Shown here: one piece after another, positions 1 through 9,870 of the stretch
How the letters are laid out: each line of letters starts with the position of its first letter
Numbering within the stretch: the first letter of the stretch is position 1
Source of the DNA: Colocasia esculenta
Lineage: Eukaryota; Streptophyta; Magnoliopsida; Alismatales; Araceae
DNA length: 64,000 nt
NCBI GenBank assembly: GCA_014218235.1
Contig: CM024753.1
Coordinates: 174,692,348-174,756,347 of the forward strand
Reading direction: 5' to 3'
The notes under the pieces: generated by a model
Told to the model about the DNA's origin: nothing
The model's input: the letters and a program-made list of their open reading frames with translations, nothing else
Databases searched by the model: none
Translations under genes and position numbers: made by a program

Positions 1-191
1 GTTTGTGGGGTGTAGAGGGTGGTTTGCATGGTTTAAAAGCTTTCATACATGTTGAGCATGCTCCCCTCCCCCTGTGGAATGATTGTACCGAGTTCTGGGG
101 TGGTCTCTGAGAGGTCTGCTCCGGAACCCCCCTCAGCTGAAGACGCGACCGCTATAGAGGTTGTGATGATGTCGCGACGGCCTTTCCAGTT
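1..191 (+). repeat. Fragment of gypsy-D family LTR, cut by gap
   Basis: This stretch reads the same as 49088-49278, inside the 3' LTR of gypsy-D; I found no difference by eye. It stops at the N gap, so neither LTR end is present. It is non-coding LTR sequence containing the tcgcga-type motif common to this LTR family. It is either a second, very recent copy or an assembly artefact at a contig end. Confidence 0.85.
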
Positions 192-291
192 NNNNNNNNN
201 NNNNNNNNNNNNNNNNNNNNNNNNNNNNNNNNNNNNNNNNNNNNNNNNNNNNNNNNNNNNNNNNNNNNNNNNNNNNNNNNNNNNNNNNNNN
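192..291. other. Assembly gap (100 N)
   Basis: Exactly 100 N. A round 100 usually marks a scaffold gap of unknown size. The sequence types on either side (gypsy-D LTR on the left, Tat pol on the right) are unrelated, so nothing says how much is missing. The 5' LTR, gag, protease and reverse transcriptase of the Tat element would lie in or beyond it. Confidence 0.98.
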
Positions 292-293
292 CG

Positions 294-1993
294 TTGACCA
301 ACAATCAAGCAGAATATGAAGCGCTGATCGTGGACTTCAACTAGCCGCCGAAATGGGCATCAAGTGCATAAAAGTCTACGGGGACTCGCAGCTGGTCATC
401 CGTCAAGTGATGGGGGACTACGAAGTTCGGAAAAAGGAACTAATCCCCTATCATGCCAAAGTAATAAAGCTCCGCGAGAGATTCTGCTTGTTCGAAATCG
501 GACATGTCCCTAGAGGGCAAAACTCTCAGGCGGATGCGCTAGCCAAACTGGCGTCTGCCCTAAAGCTCCCTCCTGAAGGGGAACTGGGCATAACTGTCCG
601 ACATAGGAGACTGATGCCCAGTGTTCTCGAGGACGACTCCGACCCAGAAGATGCAGAGGTCAACGCCCTCGAAGAAGAAGCCAGCCAGAAGAAGACTGGC
701 GCCAGCCGATCATTCAAATAAAGAACGGTTGGCTGCCTTCAGACCGGCCGAACGAGTCCGACTGCTGCGGCGGGCCGCGTCGTATCAAATGATCGGGGAC
801 CAACTATATCGGCTTGTCCATGAAAAAGACAAGTCTGTCCTCCTCCGATGTCTCTCCCCTAAAGAAGCCAAAGTCATCATGCACGAAGTCCACTCTGGAC
901 TGTGCGGAGCTCATCAAGCGGGAGACAAGATGAAAATCAACATCAAGCTAAAAGGCTTCTTCTGGCGACGATGTACGCAGATTGCGTCCAGTACGCTCGT
1001 GCATGTCATCAATGCCAGGTCTTCAGTGCGGTGCCAAGAAAGCCGCCGAGCGAATTACATCCAACCGCCCCCACATGGCCCTTCGCCGAATGGGGAATGG
1101 ATGTCGTGGGACCATTCCCACCGTCCTCTGGCGGCCACAAGTTTATCCTGGCAGCCACCGACTATTTCTCCCGATGGGCAGAAGCAATCCCTCTCCGGGA
1201 GGTGACCGGGGTAGCCGTTGCAAAATTTGTCAAGCAGCACCTGATTTACAGGTTCGGCACCCCTCATCGGATCGTATCAGATAACGGTACGCCCTTCAGA
1301 AACAAAACGATATATGCGTTGGCGGCCAAATTCCAAATAGATTGGAGGACGTCAACGGTATACAACCCTCAAGCCAATGGTCTGGCGGAAGCCTTCAACA
1401 AGACCCTTTGCAAACTGCTTGCCAAGATAGTCGGCAACCGCAAACGCGATTGGGAGGAGAAGGTGCACGAAGCTCTCTGGGCATACCGGACGGTCTACAA
1501 GACCCCTACGGGGTGCTCTCCTTTCTCTCTGGTGTACGGAGCTGAAGCCATGCTCCCCATCGAAATTGAAATGTCGTCCTACAGGGTAGCCGTCCATACC
1601 GGTCTCCAACCCGAGGAGCGACAAGAAATTGAAAGAAGGTTGGAAGAATTGTCCGACCTAGAGGGCCAAAGGTTGGAAGCATACAAACATCTCCAATCCT
1701 ATCAAGCCCGCATGACTCGAGCCTACGACAAGTTAGTCAGGCCCCGTGTCTTCAAGAAAGGTGACCTCGTCATGGTCAAGCAAAGAGAAGTCATGGCAGG
1801 CAAATCAAGTGGCAAACTCCAGCCAAACTGGCGCGGACCGTACGTGGTCACTGGAGTGTATGAAGGCGGGGGATACACGCTAGCAACACATGCTGGCGAC
1901 CGCCCCTTTCCACCACTAAATGGCAAGCATTTGAAAATGTACTTTGCCCCTGAGCATGAATTCCTAGGGCAACAGCCCTCTGAAACCCTTTAG
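294..1993 (+). pseudogene. pol: Tat-lineage pol remnant: RNase H and integrase
   Basis: The reading frame starts in the gap. RNase H runs from about 294 to 640 (NNQAEYEALI near the start, YGDSQLVIRQV, then GQNSQADALAKLAS). Integrase follows from about 780 to 1993. It has a zinc-binding N-terminus (HSGLCGAHQ and, in another frame, CHQCQ) and a core with WGMDVVGPFP, then VSDNGTPF, then NGLAEAFNKT, which supply the three acidic positions. A C-terminal segment (NWRGPYVV) ends at the stop at 1991-1993. The frame changes near 338, 715 and 960, so no single protein can be made. RNase H followed directly by integrase is the Ty3/gypsy order. Lineage is judged from motif wording and from the 3' region, not from a tree. 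Confidence 0.88.
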
Positions 1994-2800
1994 CCATAAA
2001 CCCCCAGAAGGTCGGCTAAAAAACCCCTCCTTGGTCAGCAAACCATCCAGGTCGGCCAAGTAAACCCTTTAGCCATAAACCCCCAGAAGGTCGGCTAAAA
2101 AAAAAACCCTTCCTTGGTCAGCAAACCATCCAGGTCGGCCAAGTAAAACCCTCTAGCCAATAAACCCCCAGAAGGTCGGCTAAAACTCCTCCTTGGTCAG
2201 CAAACCGCCCAGGTCGACCAAGTCAAATTCCTTAGCCAATAAACCCCCAGAAGGTCGCTAAAACTCCTTCTTGGTCAGCAAACCGCCCAAGTCGACCAAG
2301 TCAAACCCTCTAGCCAATAACCCCCAGAAGGTCGGCTAAAACTCCTCCTTGGTCAGCAAACCGCCCAGGTCGACCAAGTCAAATTCCTTAGCAATAAACC
2401 CCCAGAAGGTCGGCTAAAACTCCTCCTTGGTTAGCAAACCATCCAGGTCGACCAAGTCAAATCCTTAGCCACAAACCCCCAGAAGGTCGGCTAAAACTCC
2501 TCCTTGGTCAGCAAAACGCCCAGGTCGACCAAGTAAAACCCCTTTAGCCAGCAAACCCGAGAAGGTAGGCTAACCCTAAAACCCCTAGCCAGCAAGCCCC
2601 AAAAAGGTAGGCTAACCCTAAACCTTAGCCAGCAAACCCCAAGAAGGTAGGCTCCCTTTTGACCAACAAAACCCCCGTGGTCGGTCAAACTTAAACTCTA
2701 GCTAGCCAGTAACCCCAAGAAGGTAGGCTATCCCTTTTGACCAACTAACCTCCGTGGTCGGTCAAACCAAACCCTTTAGCCAGCAAACCGCAATGGTAGG
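1985..2800 (+). repeat. Tandem array of double-hairpin units
   Basis: About nine to ten units of roughly 75-80 bp follow the pol stop. Each holds two self-complementary pieces: one opens with ttagcca and closes with ggctaa, the other opens with cttggtc and closes with gaccaag. The units become shorter and more diverged toward 2800. Tandem repeats just after pol are common in Tat elements. Non-coding. Confidence 0.85.
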
Positions 2801-3534
2801 CTAGATCCAAATGGCAGACCCCATGATCAACTGCCCCAGGGTTCGGCTCCAGGCCCTAGAACAAAAAAAAAAAAAAAAAAAAAAAATAAGAAAAAGGGAC
2901 TAAAAATAGAGATGTCCCGGCGGACTTGATCATCCTCCAAGAAGGAATGTTCAAGGGCAAAAAGGCCTCAAGCCCGGCTGAGGTGAAAACCCGAAAGGGC
3001 GCCTCAGGCAAAAATGGGCAACCCCTCGGTGTGAAAACCCGAAAGGGCGCACCGGAAAAAGCTAGAGGGGGCCATCCCCGTCGAAAACCCGAAAGGGCGC
3101 TTGGGATGGTAATAAAAAAAAAAAAAAAAGAGGGATGAACAAAAATCATCATGTCGAAGTAGGGTTGCCGGACAAAGCCTCGAGAAGGCCAGCCCCAGCA
3201 CCCGAAATGTTGCATCAGATCTGGAGGAATGCCAGAAATGCAAACGTCCGAAAGACATCACTCACGCTCACCGGTCCGAGAAACTGGGTAGAGCGCAGGA
3301 CAAGTTAAGCCAAGAAATACGGCGTCCAAAAGAAGGAGTCCCAAATGGAGCCCTTGAGAGATCACCTGAATGCAGACGGAAGTTGCGATAATGTCAAAGA
3401 AAAGCATTGACAGCAACGTGAAGTTTGTCATTCGACCAAAATGCAAAGGTGCCCGAGACAAGCCCTCGGGGTAGCTGGTGAAATATATACATCGGCTACA
3501 AGCAAAAAAAAAGGGGGAAGAAGAAGGAGAAAAG
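2801..3534 (+). other. Spacer with poly(A) tract and short tandem repeats
   Basis: This holds a run of about 26 A at 2861-2886, a second A run near 3114-3129, and four copies of a motif around gtgaaaacccgaaagggcgc between about 2983 and 3102. I see no coding sequence. It lies downstream of the stop of the minus-strand gene (3535), so it would contain that gene's 3' end. Confidence 0.6.
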
Positions 3535-4173
3535 CTACAAAGCCCCTTCTCCCCGAAGGTCCGCCAAACTGGCCTGGAGAGCTGAGAGTGCGGCCCGGGA
3601 TTCCGCGCACTCCCGCTCCACGGCGTCCACCTCCGCATTGGCCGTTGCCGCCTCCTCAGCCAGCACAAGAGACGCGGCCTCGCGCTCAGCGATGCGCGAT
3701 GAGACCTCTTCAAGCGTCCGTCGGAGGGCGACAATCTCCGCATGACAACTGGCGTGGCGGGCACTCGAAGACTCGGCACGACTGACCGCGCCCCCTCTTC
3801 GCGAGCAAAGAGCCTCGTACCTCTGCTCCGCCAAGGCAACCTCCGCAGCGAGCTCCTGGGCCCTGTGGCGAGCGGCCTCCTCGTGCCTCTGCCCCACCTC
3901 ACCCCAGAGTGCGTCCCGGCGGCCATCCAAGGGTCTCGGGGCAGCCCATCAGATGGTAGGAGACCGTACTCCTCTCTAGGAAATCCCGCACCGCGTCAAT
4001 GGATGGGGGGCTGCTCTCCTCCATGACAGCCTGCGCCAACGATATATAGAAGTCGAGCATCCCCCGGACCCGTGCGCCCGGCTCCTCTGTATAGCGTCAG
4101 GCCAAGAAATGCCATGCCCCGGGAACGAGGAGGGCCTCTCAAGCGGTGCCCCGCTCGAAGACGGAGGGGTAAG
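3535..4173 (-). pseudogene. Exon 7 of the antisense gene: coiled-coil C-terminus
   Basis: It follows a GGCAG acceptor at 4174. The frame reads GMLDFYISLAQAVMEES, then shifts near 3930 into a long Ala/Glu/Arg-rich helix (EEAARHRAQELAAEVALAEQ through SALQASLADLRGEGAL) with heptad-like spacing, ending at 3535. Two TGA codons near 4140 and 4100 sit where a CGA-to-TGA change would explain them. Long Glu/Ala/Arg coiled coils close many Tat extra-ORF proteins, so this is likely the oligomerising tail. Confidence 0.65.
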
Positions 4174-4293
4174 CTGCCAACGACCGTTGCCCAAGAAAAA
4201 CGGGTGAAAGGTCAGAAGGGAGGCGGCGCAGCCGCAACAAATAAAGAAAATGAGGGCCTAAAACATGAGAGGCTCGGGGCCCTGATCACTTAC

Positions 4294-5402
4294 CCCGCGT
4301 GTCGGATGGCAAAGGAGCGTCACCCCGCCCTCCAGAGGACGCGGGACACCCACTGTGGGTGGAAGAACAGCCTCCGGAGGGCTCAACCCCAGCATCTCCG
4401 CTGCCATTTCGGCGCCATCTGCAAGAAAGGAGGAGTCAAGCAGTAAGCACAAGGGCATTCGCTTCCCCTTTCGCCCCGCCACGCGCCGGGCTGAAGAAAT
4501 AGAAAGGGAGGGCTTGCTACTGTGGAAGAAATACCCACCGTCAGCGTCCCCGGCTACCCCTCGGGCAACCTCACCCTCTTCCGGCGGAGAGACGGTGGGA
4601 AGCACGGCCGCGGAGGTGACCGCCACTGAAATGCAGAAAAAGCGGAAGTCATTCGCTGCATAAACAAGCAAGGCAGAAGGGCGCAGAAGTGGGTTTACAA
4701 AAAAAAAATGATGAGGCTCACTTACTCGCACTGTGAAGGGGTTGCATCCAACCACCTCCCTCAAGTATGCTTGGGGCAAAGTCAGAAAAGCCGGGTAGCT
4801 CCGCCTCTGACCCAGACAGTAACAGGTCATGTATGGCCTGCAACGAGGATACTGCGTCTCCAATCGGCACAACCCCAGCCAGGGGCTCAACACCCTCCGC
4901 GGCAGCGGCTTCCACCGGAATGTACCCTGCGAGGAAACAAACAGAAAAAAGACTTGTAAGCCACGTGCGGGTGCCATGCTGGCCGAGCAAACAAAAAGGG
5001 TGGATAACGCCGATTTAAGAAGATGGCACGCGTCCTACCTGGCTCGGTGGAAGCTACCGGGGGGATGCCTGCCCCCTCAGGAGAAGGCGTCCCGTCGAAC
5101 GTGGGATTGTAATCCACATCCTCCCGCGGAGTATCCTCCGCCAATTCGTCGCCCCCAGAGGCCGAGGCACCTGTGCAAGAAGAAAAAGAGGGCGCGTAAA
5201 ATCCCTCGCCCAAAGAAATAAAGCAAAGCGGGGAAGGAGGCAAACAGGGGATGCGGAAACCCACCGGCCACAGCCGGAGAAGAAGGCTCGGGGGTCCTCC
5301 CTCGGGCCGCCGGTTGCGAAGGACCGGCCTCCCCGCTCGCACGCCTCTTCCGGGCCGACGGGGCGTCGCGCTTCGGCAAGTCCTTCTCGGGGATGAAGCT
5401 CT
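4294..5402 (-). CDS. Exons 2-6 of the antisense gene: acidic/proline-rich linker
   Basis: Five short exons (5402-5265, 5170-5039, 4926-4726, 4625-4539, 4418-4294) encode a low-complexity linker. It has a basic patch (DAPSARKRRASGEAG) that could act as a nuclear localisation signal, then acidic, Ser/Pro-rich stretches (PREDVDYNPTFDG, SPPEEGEVARG). Donors are GTACGT, GTGGGT, GTAGGA, GTAAGT, GTGGGT; acceptors are GGGCAG, GCACAG, CTCGCAG, TTTCAG, TTGCAG. Each junction within this set is phase 1, and the joined frame has no stop. That agreement across independent junctions is the main reason to accept the splicing model. Confidence 0.72.
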
Positions 5403-5502
5403 CTGCCCAGGCCAACAAAGAAAAAAAGGGGGGGGAACCCAAATCAGCACAACAAATCCAAGGAGATGCAGGCCAAGCTCACAAATGAAGGAGGCAACGT
5501 AC

Positions 5503-8167
5503 CGTCGGGGGCCACACAAAACGTTGGCCGAAGCACCACTTGGTCGAAGGAGACCTTCACGGCTTTGCCCGCCTCGGCAATCGCATCCCAGAAATGCTGC
5601 AGAGTGGTGCCGCTCTCGATCCAGCTGACGTACTCCCTCGGCCCAACACGGATGATGGAATGCTGAAGGTGTTGCTCCCAAACCCGCGTCACGCTCGGGA
5701 GGAGGGGACTGGTGAGCAGCGCGTCCACGGGATACCCGCAGTCCAACAGAAAGTGACGCCACCAAAAGTAGACAAGTGGCGATTTCCCGCGAACCCTGGG
5801 AGCTGCCGAACTGCTCTCCGGACGCGACAAAGGCTTCAAAGCCCCCGCGGAAGCCTCGCTGTCCGCCGTGCTAGCGGCCTGTGCCACGGCCCTGCGGCGA
5901 CCCACAGTCGTCACCTTCTGGGCTATGTCGGCGAACTCCCTCTGTAAGAACGTCGGCGCAATCGTGGAGACAAGGGCGCCCGCCCGGGACAAGTAGTCCC
6001 TCTCCGCCTTCTTGATGTCGTCGGCGCGCTCTCCCGGAATGCCTGGCCGTGCCGGGACCACCATCGAGCATACAAAACGCTCACTCGCCCCTCGTACTGC
6101 AACTCGGGGATGAAGGAAGTCTGAGCTGGGTCTCGCCTGAGAAAATAACACCACCAGCTGGAGGCCACCAGGTGACAGTCCGGGCCCTTATATGCCCGAG
6201 TCGACAGCATGAAATCGGCATTCGGTGGAACGTCCTGGTCGTACCCGAGGTTCCGAGCAAAGCGGTGCGGAAAGTACGGCTCCATGAAGAGGAAGCTCCC
6301 CTTGCGGAAGAGCAAGACGCTGGGGCGAACGCAGCAAAGCCAGTTCTTGCGTAGCCTAGTAACCGGCGCAACATGGTGGGGGAGGCGGTAAACACGGCCC
6401 CCCTGGCCTTCTTCCACCCAAGGCCTGAAACCAAGCGAGCAACAAGCGAGGTCAAGCCCCGGCTGCCCGGCCGCCGGTACAAAGGAAAGTCGTCGGCGCG
6501 CCTCCCTCAGCTGCTTCGACTGCTCTCGTTCCGGCCGATTCCGGAACGTGAAAATGAGGGGCATAGAAGGGCGCTCCAGACTAATGTTATAACACAACTC
6601 CGGCAGCAGAAGACCGGCCCAGGCGCCCAGATAGTGCATCGCCAAGGTGACACTCTTGTCGCGAGGAGAAGGGCTCGAAGTAAGCTCGCCCAAGCCACGA
6701 AAGATGTTGGCCAGAGCCGCCGGAGCCAAAGCCAACTGAACACCACTGGCCAAGATGCAGGCCGGGTAAATAGCCTCCGGCCTAATATTTCCCTCCTCCC
6801 CAAATGGGAGGGCAAAAGTGCACAGCCAGTAAACGAGGTAGGCCGCCAGGTGGGTGCGGTCCGGGAGTCGCCTCGGGTTCCAGTTGACACCTCGAGGCGC
6901 ATAAAGATACCTGGCATCGTCATCGAGGTGCACTCTCAACTGCAAATAAGCTGCTGGGTCATAGTTGTCGCCGGCGAATTCCTTGAAGAAGCAAAAGGGC
7001 CCGCTGTAGAAAAAACGGATCCAGGCGGCACAACTAACCTGCACTGTCCCTTTCGAAGCACTGGGACAGTCGCTCCTCCCACACCTGGCTAAGTCGCGCC
7101 AGACCCGCACCAGGTACCGAAAGCTGTGGGAGAGGAAGTAAGAGCCGGCACCGGAGGTCCGATCTCTGTCCAGGTCGCTCAAGCAAACCTCCTCATAAAA
7201 CTGCCCGGAGATCGGAAGGCCGGAAAATCCTGTGCAGAGCCCACAGGTCAAGACTGGTCTCCCCCTCTGCAGTGCCAAAGGTGTTAAACCTCCGGTTAAA
7301 CCTTTCCGCCAAGGCCTGCAGGAGTCCAGCGTTGCAAGGGTAGCTGTGGAGAGCGGCGACGACCGCTTCAAGAAGACCTACCCGCTCGAGCATCTTGTGG
7401 TAATGGTACAAAATGCCCATCAGCCACTCTGTTGCGCCGAAGCGGAACCGGTGCGACGAAGCGACTGACCACCGGTCGTACCAACTGGCGGCTCCTCCGC
7501 CCAAGATCCGGTCTAGAAAGCACGACCAGTCATAGCCATCCCGCACAAAGTCACGGCCCGAGGGTGGTAGAGCGTGCCCGGTGAAGGTGATGCCGGTCTT
7601 GGGGAGCCCCTGCACCTCCCACAGACCTTGGGAAAGTTGCAACTCCATCACACGGTGAGCCGGCTCGGGCGCAAACAATCCCAGCAAAGCCGTACTGGGG
7701 AAGTGTGCCTGCGCCTCATGGTCCAGAGGGAAGCTGGGGTGATGCGAGCTGCAGGTCCCCATCATGCTGTCGCGACCGGCCAGGATCGCCCGCTCCAGTT
7801 GAGCCCGTTCAATAGCAAGGAGGTCGATGGGACCGTCCCAGTTGGCTGGCACGAAACGCTGGACGAACGGAAAGAGGTGCTCGTCCAATGGGAAGTGCTT
7901 CGGGTAGCCGGCTCCCCGCCGGTAGCGGTAGATCAAGCCGCTATGGTCTATCCGACTCACGTCCACCGCGCCCTCAGCGGGCGAGGGCTCCTCCAACGGA
8001 CCGCGGACGCACGGCCCGACACTGCTCTCGAGACGGTCCAGGTCTTCCACCCGGACCGGAGACAAAGTAAAACTCAGCATAGGATCACCCGTCCACTCGA
8101 CGTCGTTCTCCGTACGACGCGGCGCCTTGCCGCCCTGGCCACTCTTGTCACGACCCTTGCGAGGCAT
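5503..8167 (-). CDS. Exon 1 of the antisense gene: plant mobile domain-like region
   Basis: I chose the ATG at 8167 (MPRKGRDKSGQGGK); the open frame further upstream starts only from TTG. A basic N-terminus is followed by about 850 residues. The stretch around residues 290-320 (ALAERFNRRFNTF, then SLDLWALHRI and GLPISGQFYEE) has the shape of the plant mobile domain core. The later segment THLAAYLVYWLCTFALPF fits that family's AYLLYLLG-type helix. Frame changes near 7225 and 6060 cancel each other. The exon ends at a GTACGT donor (5502). Plant mobile domain proteins are nuclear; MAIN and MAIL1 act with a PP7-type phosphatase in gene expression and transposon silencing. Whether this copy has any such role is unknown. 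An unrelated Tat-specific family is the alternative. Confidence 0.6.
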
Positions 8168-8270
8168 AGATGACCCTGTCAAACAAATAATGCGACCATC
8201 AGACGAAAGAACGTTGCAGAAAGGACGGGGAAAAGCAACCGCGAGGGGAAAGGAATCCGTCTCGAAGGCG

Positions 8271-8325
8271 CCACGGGATACCCGCCGTCGTCTTCGCCTC
8301 CGACGGATATCCCGTGGGGGGCATT
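8271..8325 (+). promoter_or_regulatory. Hairpin and polypurine tract before the 3' LTR
   Basis: A ten-base arm, ccacgggata (8271-8280), is matched by its perfect reverse complement at 8308-8317, and ccgtcg (8285-8290) pairs with cgacgg (8301-8306). This gives a 16-bp stem. The right arm runs into gtggggggcatt, the polypurine tract that would prime plus-strand synthesis next to the LTR start at 8326. Confidence 0.7.
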
Positions 8326-8775
8326 TGTTGAACCCGAAAAATATCGGGGCTTAAACAAACCCCGGGCGACGGATACGCCCTAAGAGAACCGGGAACGAAC
8401 TCCCGATACCCCCCCGCTCGGACAACGGAAACTAACGAGCCCGAGTGCTCGCGTCAATCCGGAGCGGCCCGGAAGCGAGGTGCCCGAAAAGCTCATCGAC
8501 GGCGAAGAGCACGTACCCCGGATGTCAGAAATCCACGTCCGGGACGGAGTGCGGAGTCGCGCCTGAAGCCGATGGGTTCCGAGCGATCAAATGCACGTGT
8601 CCCTCGAAAACGAGGACAAACGCACGTAGGACGGCCGGAGAAGCACAAGCGGCGCACGTGTGCACGTGCACGGCACGGCCGTCAACAACAAACCGGATGC
8701 GGGAGGCCCACAGAGCTCTCTCCCGAGTTTTCTCCCGGAAAGCGCGGAGAAAGTGAAAGAGAAAGAGGGAGGCCC

Positions 8776-8790
8776 CACCTTAAATAGGTG
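8776..8790 (-). promoter_or_regulatory. Candidate minus-strand TATA region for the antisense gene
   Basis: On the minus strand this reads CACCTATTTAAGGTG, a TATA-like core with an ATTGG (inverted CCAAT) a few bases upstream and a CT-rich stretch just downstream (toward 8745). It lies about 600 nt upstream of the proposed ATG at 8167, inside the LTR. Inference only: the motif is short and palindromic. Confidence 0.35.
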
Positions 8791-8794
8791 GTGG

Positions 8795-9340
8795 GCCAAT
8801 GAGCCCCCATAGGGGCCGCCGGTCGGCCCCCCCGCCAGTGAGGGGGGCCGCCGGTTCGCGCCCCCCGCAGGGGCGCCGGTTCGGCCCCCTGCCAGGGGGG
8901 CGCCGGTCAGCCCCCCCCACCAGTGAGGGGGGGCCGCCGGTTCGCGCCCCCTGCAGGGGCGCCGGTTCGGCCCCCTGCCAGGGGCGCCGGTCAGCCCCCC
9001 CCCGCCAGTGAGGGGGGGGGCCGCCGGTTCGCGCCCCCTGCAGGGACGCCGGTTCGGCCCCCTGCCAGGGGGGCGCCGGTCAGCCCTGCCAGCAGGGGGG
9101 GCGCCGGTTCGGCCCCCAGCAGGGGGGGGCCGCCGGTTCGGCCCCCGCCAGCAGGGGGGCCGCCGGTTCGGCCCCTACCTGCAAGGGGGGGGGGGGGGCG
9201 CCGGTTAGCCCCCGCGCCTGCCTGGGGGGCGCCGGTTAGCCCCTGCGCAGCAGGGAGGGCCGCCGGTCAGGCCCCTGACTGGCGGCCCCCCTCCGCCAGT
9301 CCGCTCTCTCTCTCGGGCACCACCGCCGGTTCGCGCCCCT
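8795..9340 (+). repeat. Very GC-rich tandem array in LTR U3
   Basis: Imperfect units built from gccgccggttcg, gccccctgcaggggcgccgg and ggggggcgccggtcagcccc follow one another, with C and G runs of up to about ten bases. Many units are locally self-complementary (ccccctgcagggg). ORFs on both strands here are products of the skewed composition and not genes. Confidence 0.85.
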
Positions 9341-9409
9341 GCCTCGACGCTTGCGCCCGGAGGCCTCCGCCGGGGAGGGTACCCCCGCCAGTTAGCCCCC
9401 CTCAAGATC

Positions 9410-9417
9410 TATAAATA
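9410..9417 (+). promoter_or_regulatory. TATA box of the Tat LTR
   Basis: TATAAATA lies in a ctataaatagggg context just after the GC-rich array. This is the expected arrangement for the LTR promoter, with transcription starting around 9440. Confidence 0.65.
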
Positions 9418-9650
9418 GGGGGGGCACTCCCCCATTTGTTACACACAGACAGACACCATTCGGCCCCACATGCCACTTTCGGCCTAAAGTACGCCCAAGC
9501 TCCCGAGTCTGCCCGTGATCCGTGCGTGAGCTTAAATAGCCGCACGTGCTGACGCCCGTGGGTGTTTCGTCCTCAGCGTTCGGGCTGCATTGCGCCACGT
9601 CCGCAGGAACACGCCACAGGTTGTCACACGACTCTCAGTGTTTGCACTTA

Positions 9651-9870
9651 AGTCCTCCGGCGTCATAAACGACGCACGTCGAGGCATGTACTTAAGTCCT
9701 CCGGCGTCATAAAACGACGCACGTCGAGGCATATATTTAAGTCCTCCGGTGTCATAAAACGACACACGTCGAGGCATGTACTTAAGTCCTCCGGTGTCAT
9801 AGAACGACACACGTCGAGGCACATATGTTTAAGTCCTCCGGTGTCGTAAAAGGGCATACGTCGAGGCATG
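9651..9870 (+). repeat. Tandem repeat, about 46 bp, five copies
   Basis: The unit begins ttaagtcctccggcgtcata and continues aaaacgacgcacgtcgaggc. Five copies lie in the transcribed part of the LTR, with scattered single-base differences, including c/t changes at cg sites. Confidence 0.85.

Larger units (their letters stand above)
3535..8167 (-). pseudogene. Antisense seven-exon gene, plant mobile domain-like plus coiled coil
   Basis: A gene on the strand opposite to the retrotransposon. Proposed exons (minus order): 8167-5503, 5402-5265, 5170-5039, 4926-4726, 4625-4539, 4418-4294, 4173-3535. Each of the six introns (94-120 nt) begins GT and ends AG, and several have a pyrimidine tract before the acceptor. 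Introns 1-5 are all phase 1, so exons 2-5 are 138, 132, 201 and 87 nt, each divisible by three, and the joined frame stays open. Intron 6 needs a small indel in a GGGG run at the donor. Damage: two compensating frameshifts in exon 1 (near 7225 and 6060), one in exon 7 (near 3930), and two TGA in exon 7. Exon 1 resembles the plant mobile domain (MAIN/MAIL1 family); exon 7 encodes a coiled coil. Extra antisense ORFs are known in Tat elements; the domain call is by motif reading only. Confidence 0.75.

Noticed and set aside
33..308. ORFs across the N run on both strands
   Set aside because: They are open only because N was translated as unknown; no coding signal flanks the gap.
5444..5765. Extra minus-strand ORFs over the proposed introns of the antisense gene as separate genes
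   Set aside because: They read through GT-AG introns in shifted frames; the spliced model joins the in-phase parts and explains them better.
8799..9414. Long plus-strand ORFs rich in Pro, Gly, Ala and Arg
   Set aside because: Produced by the extreme GC content of the tandem array in the LTR; frames on both strands are equally open.
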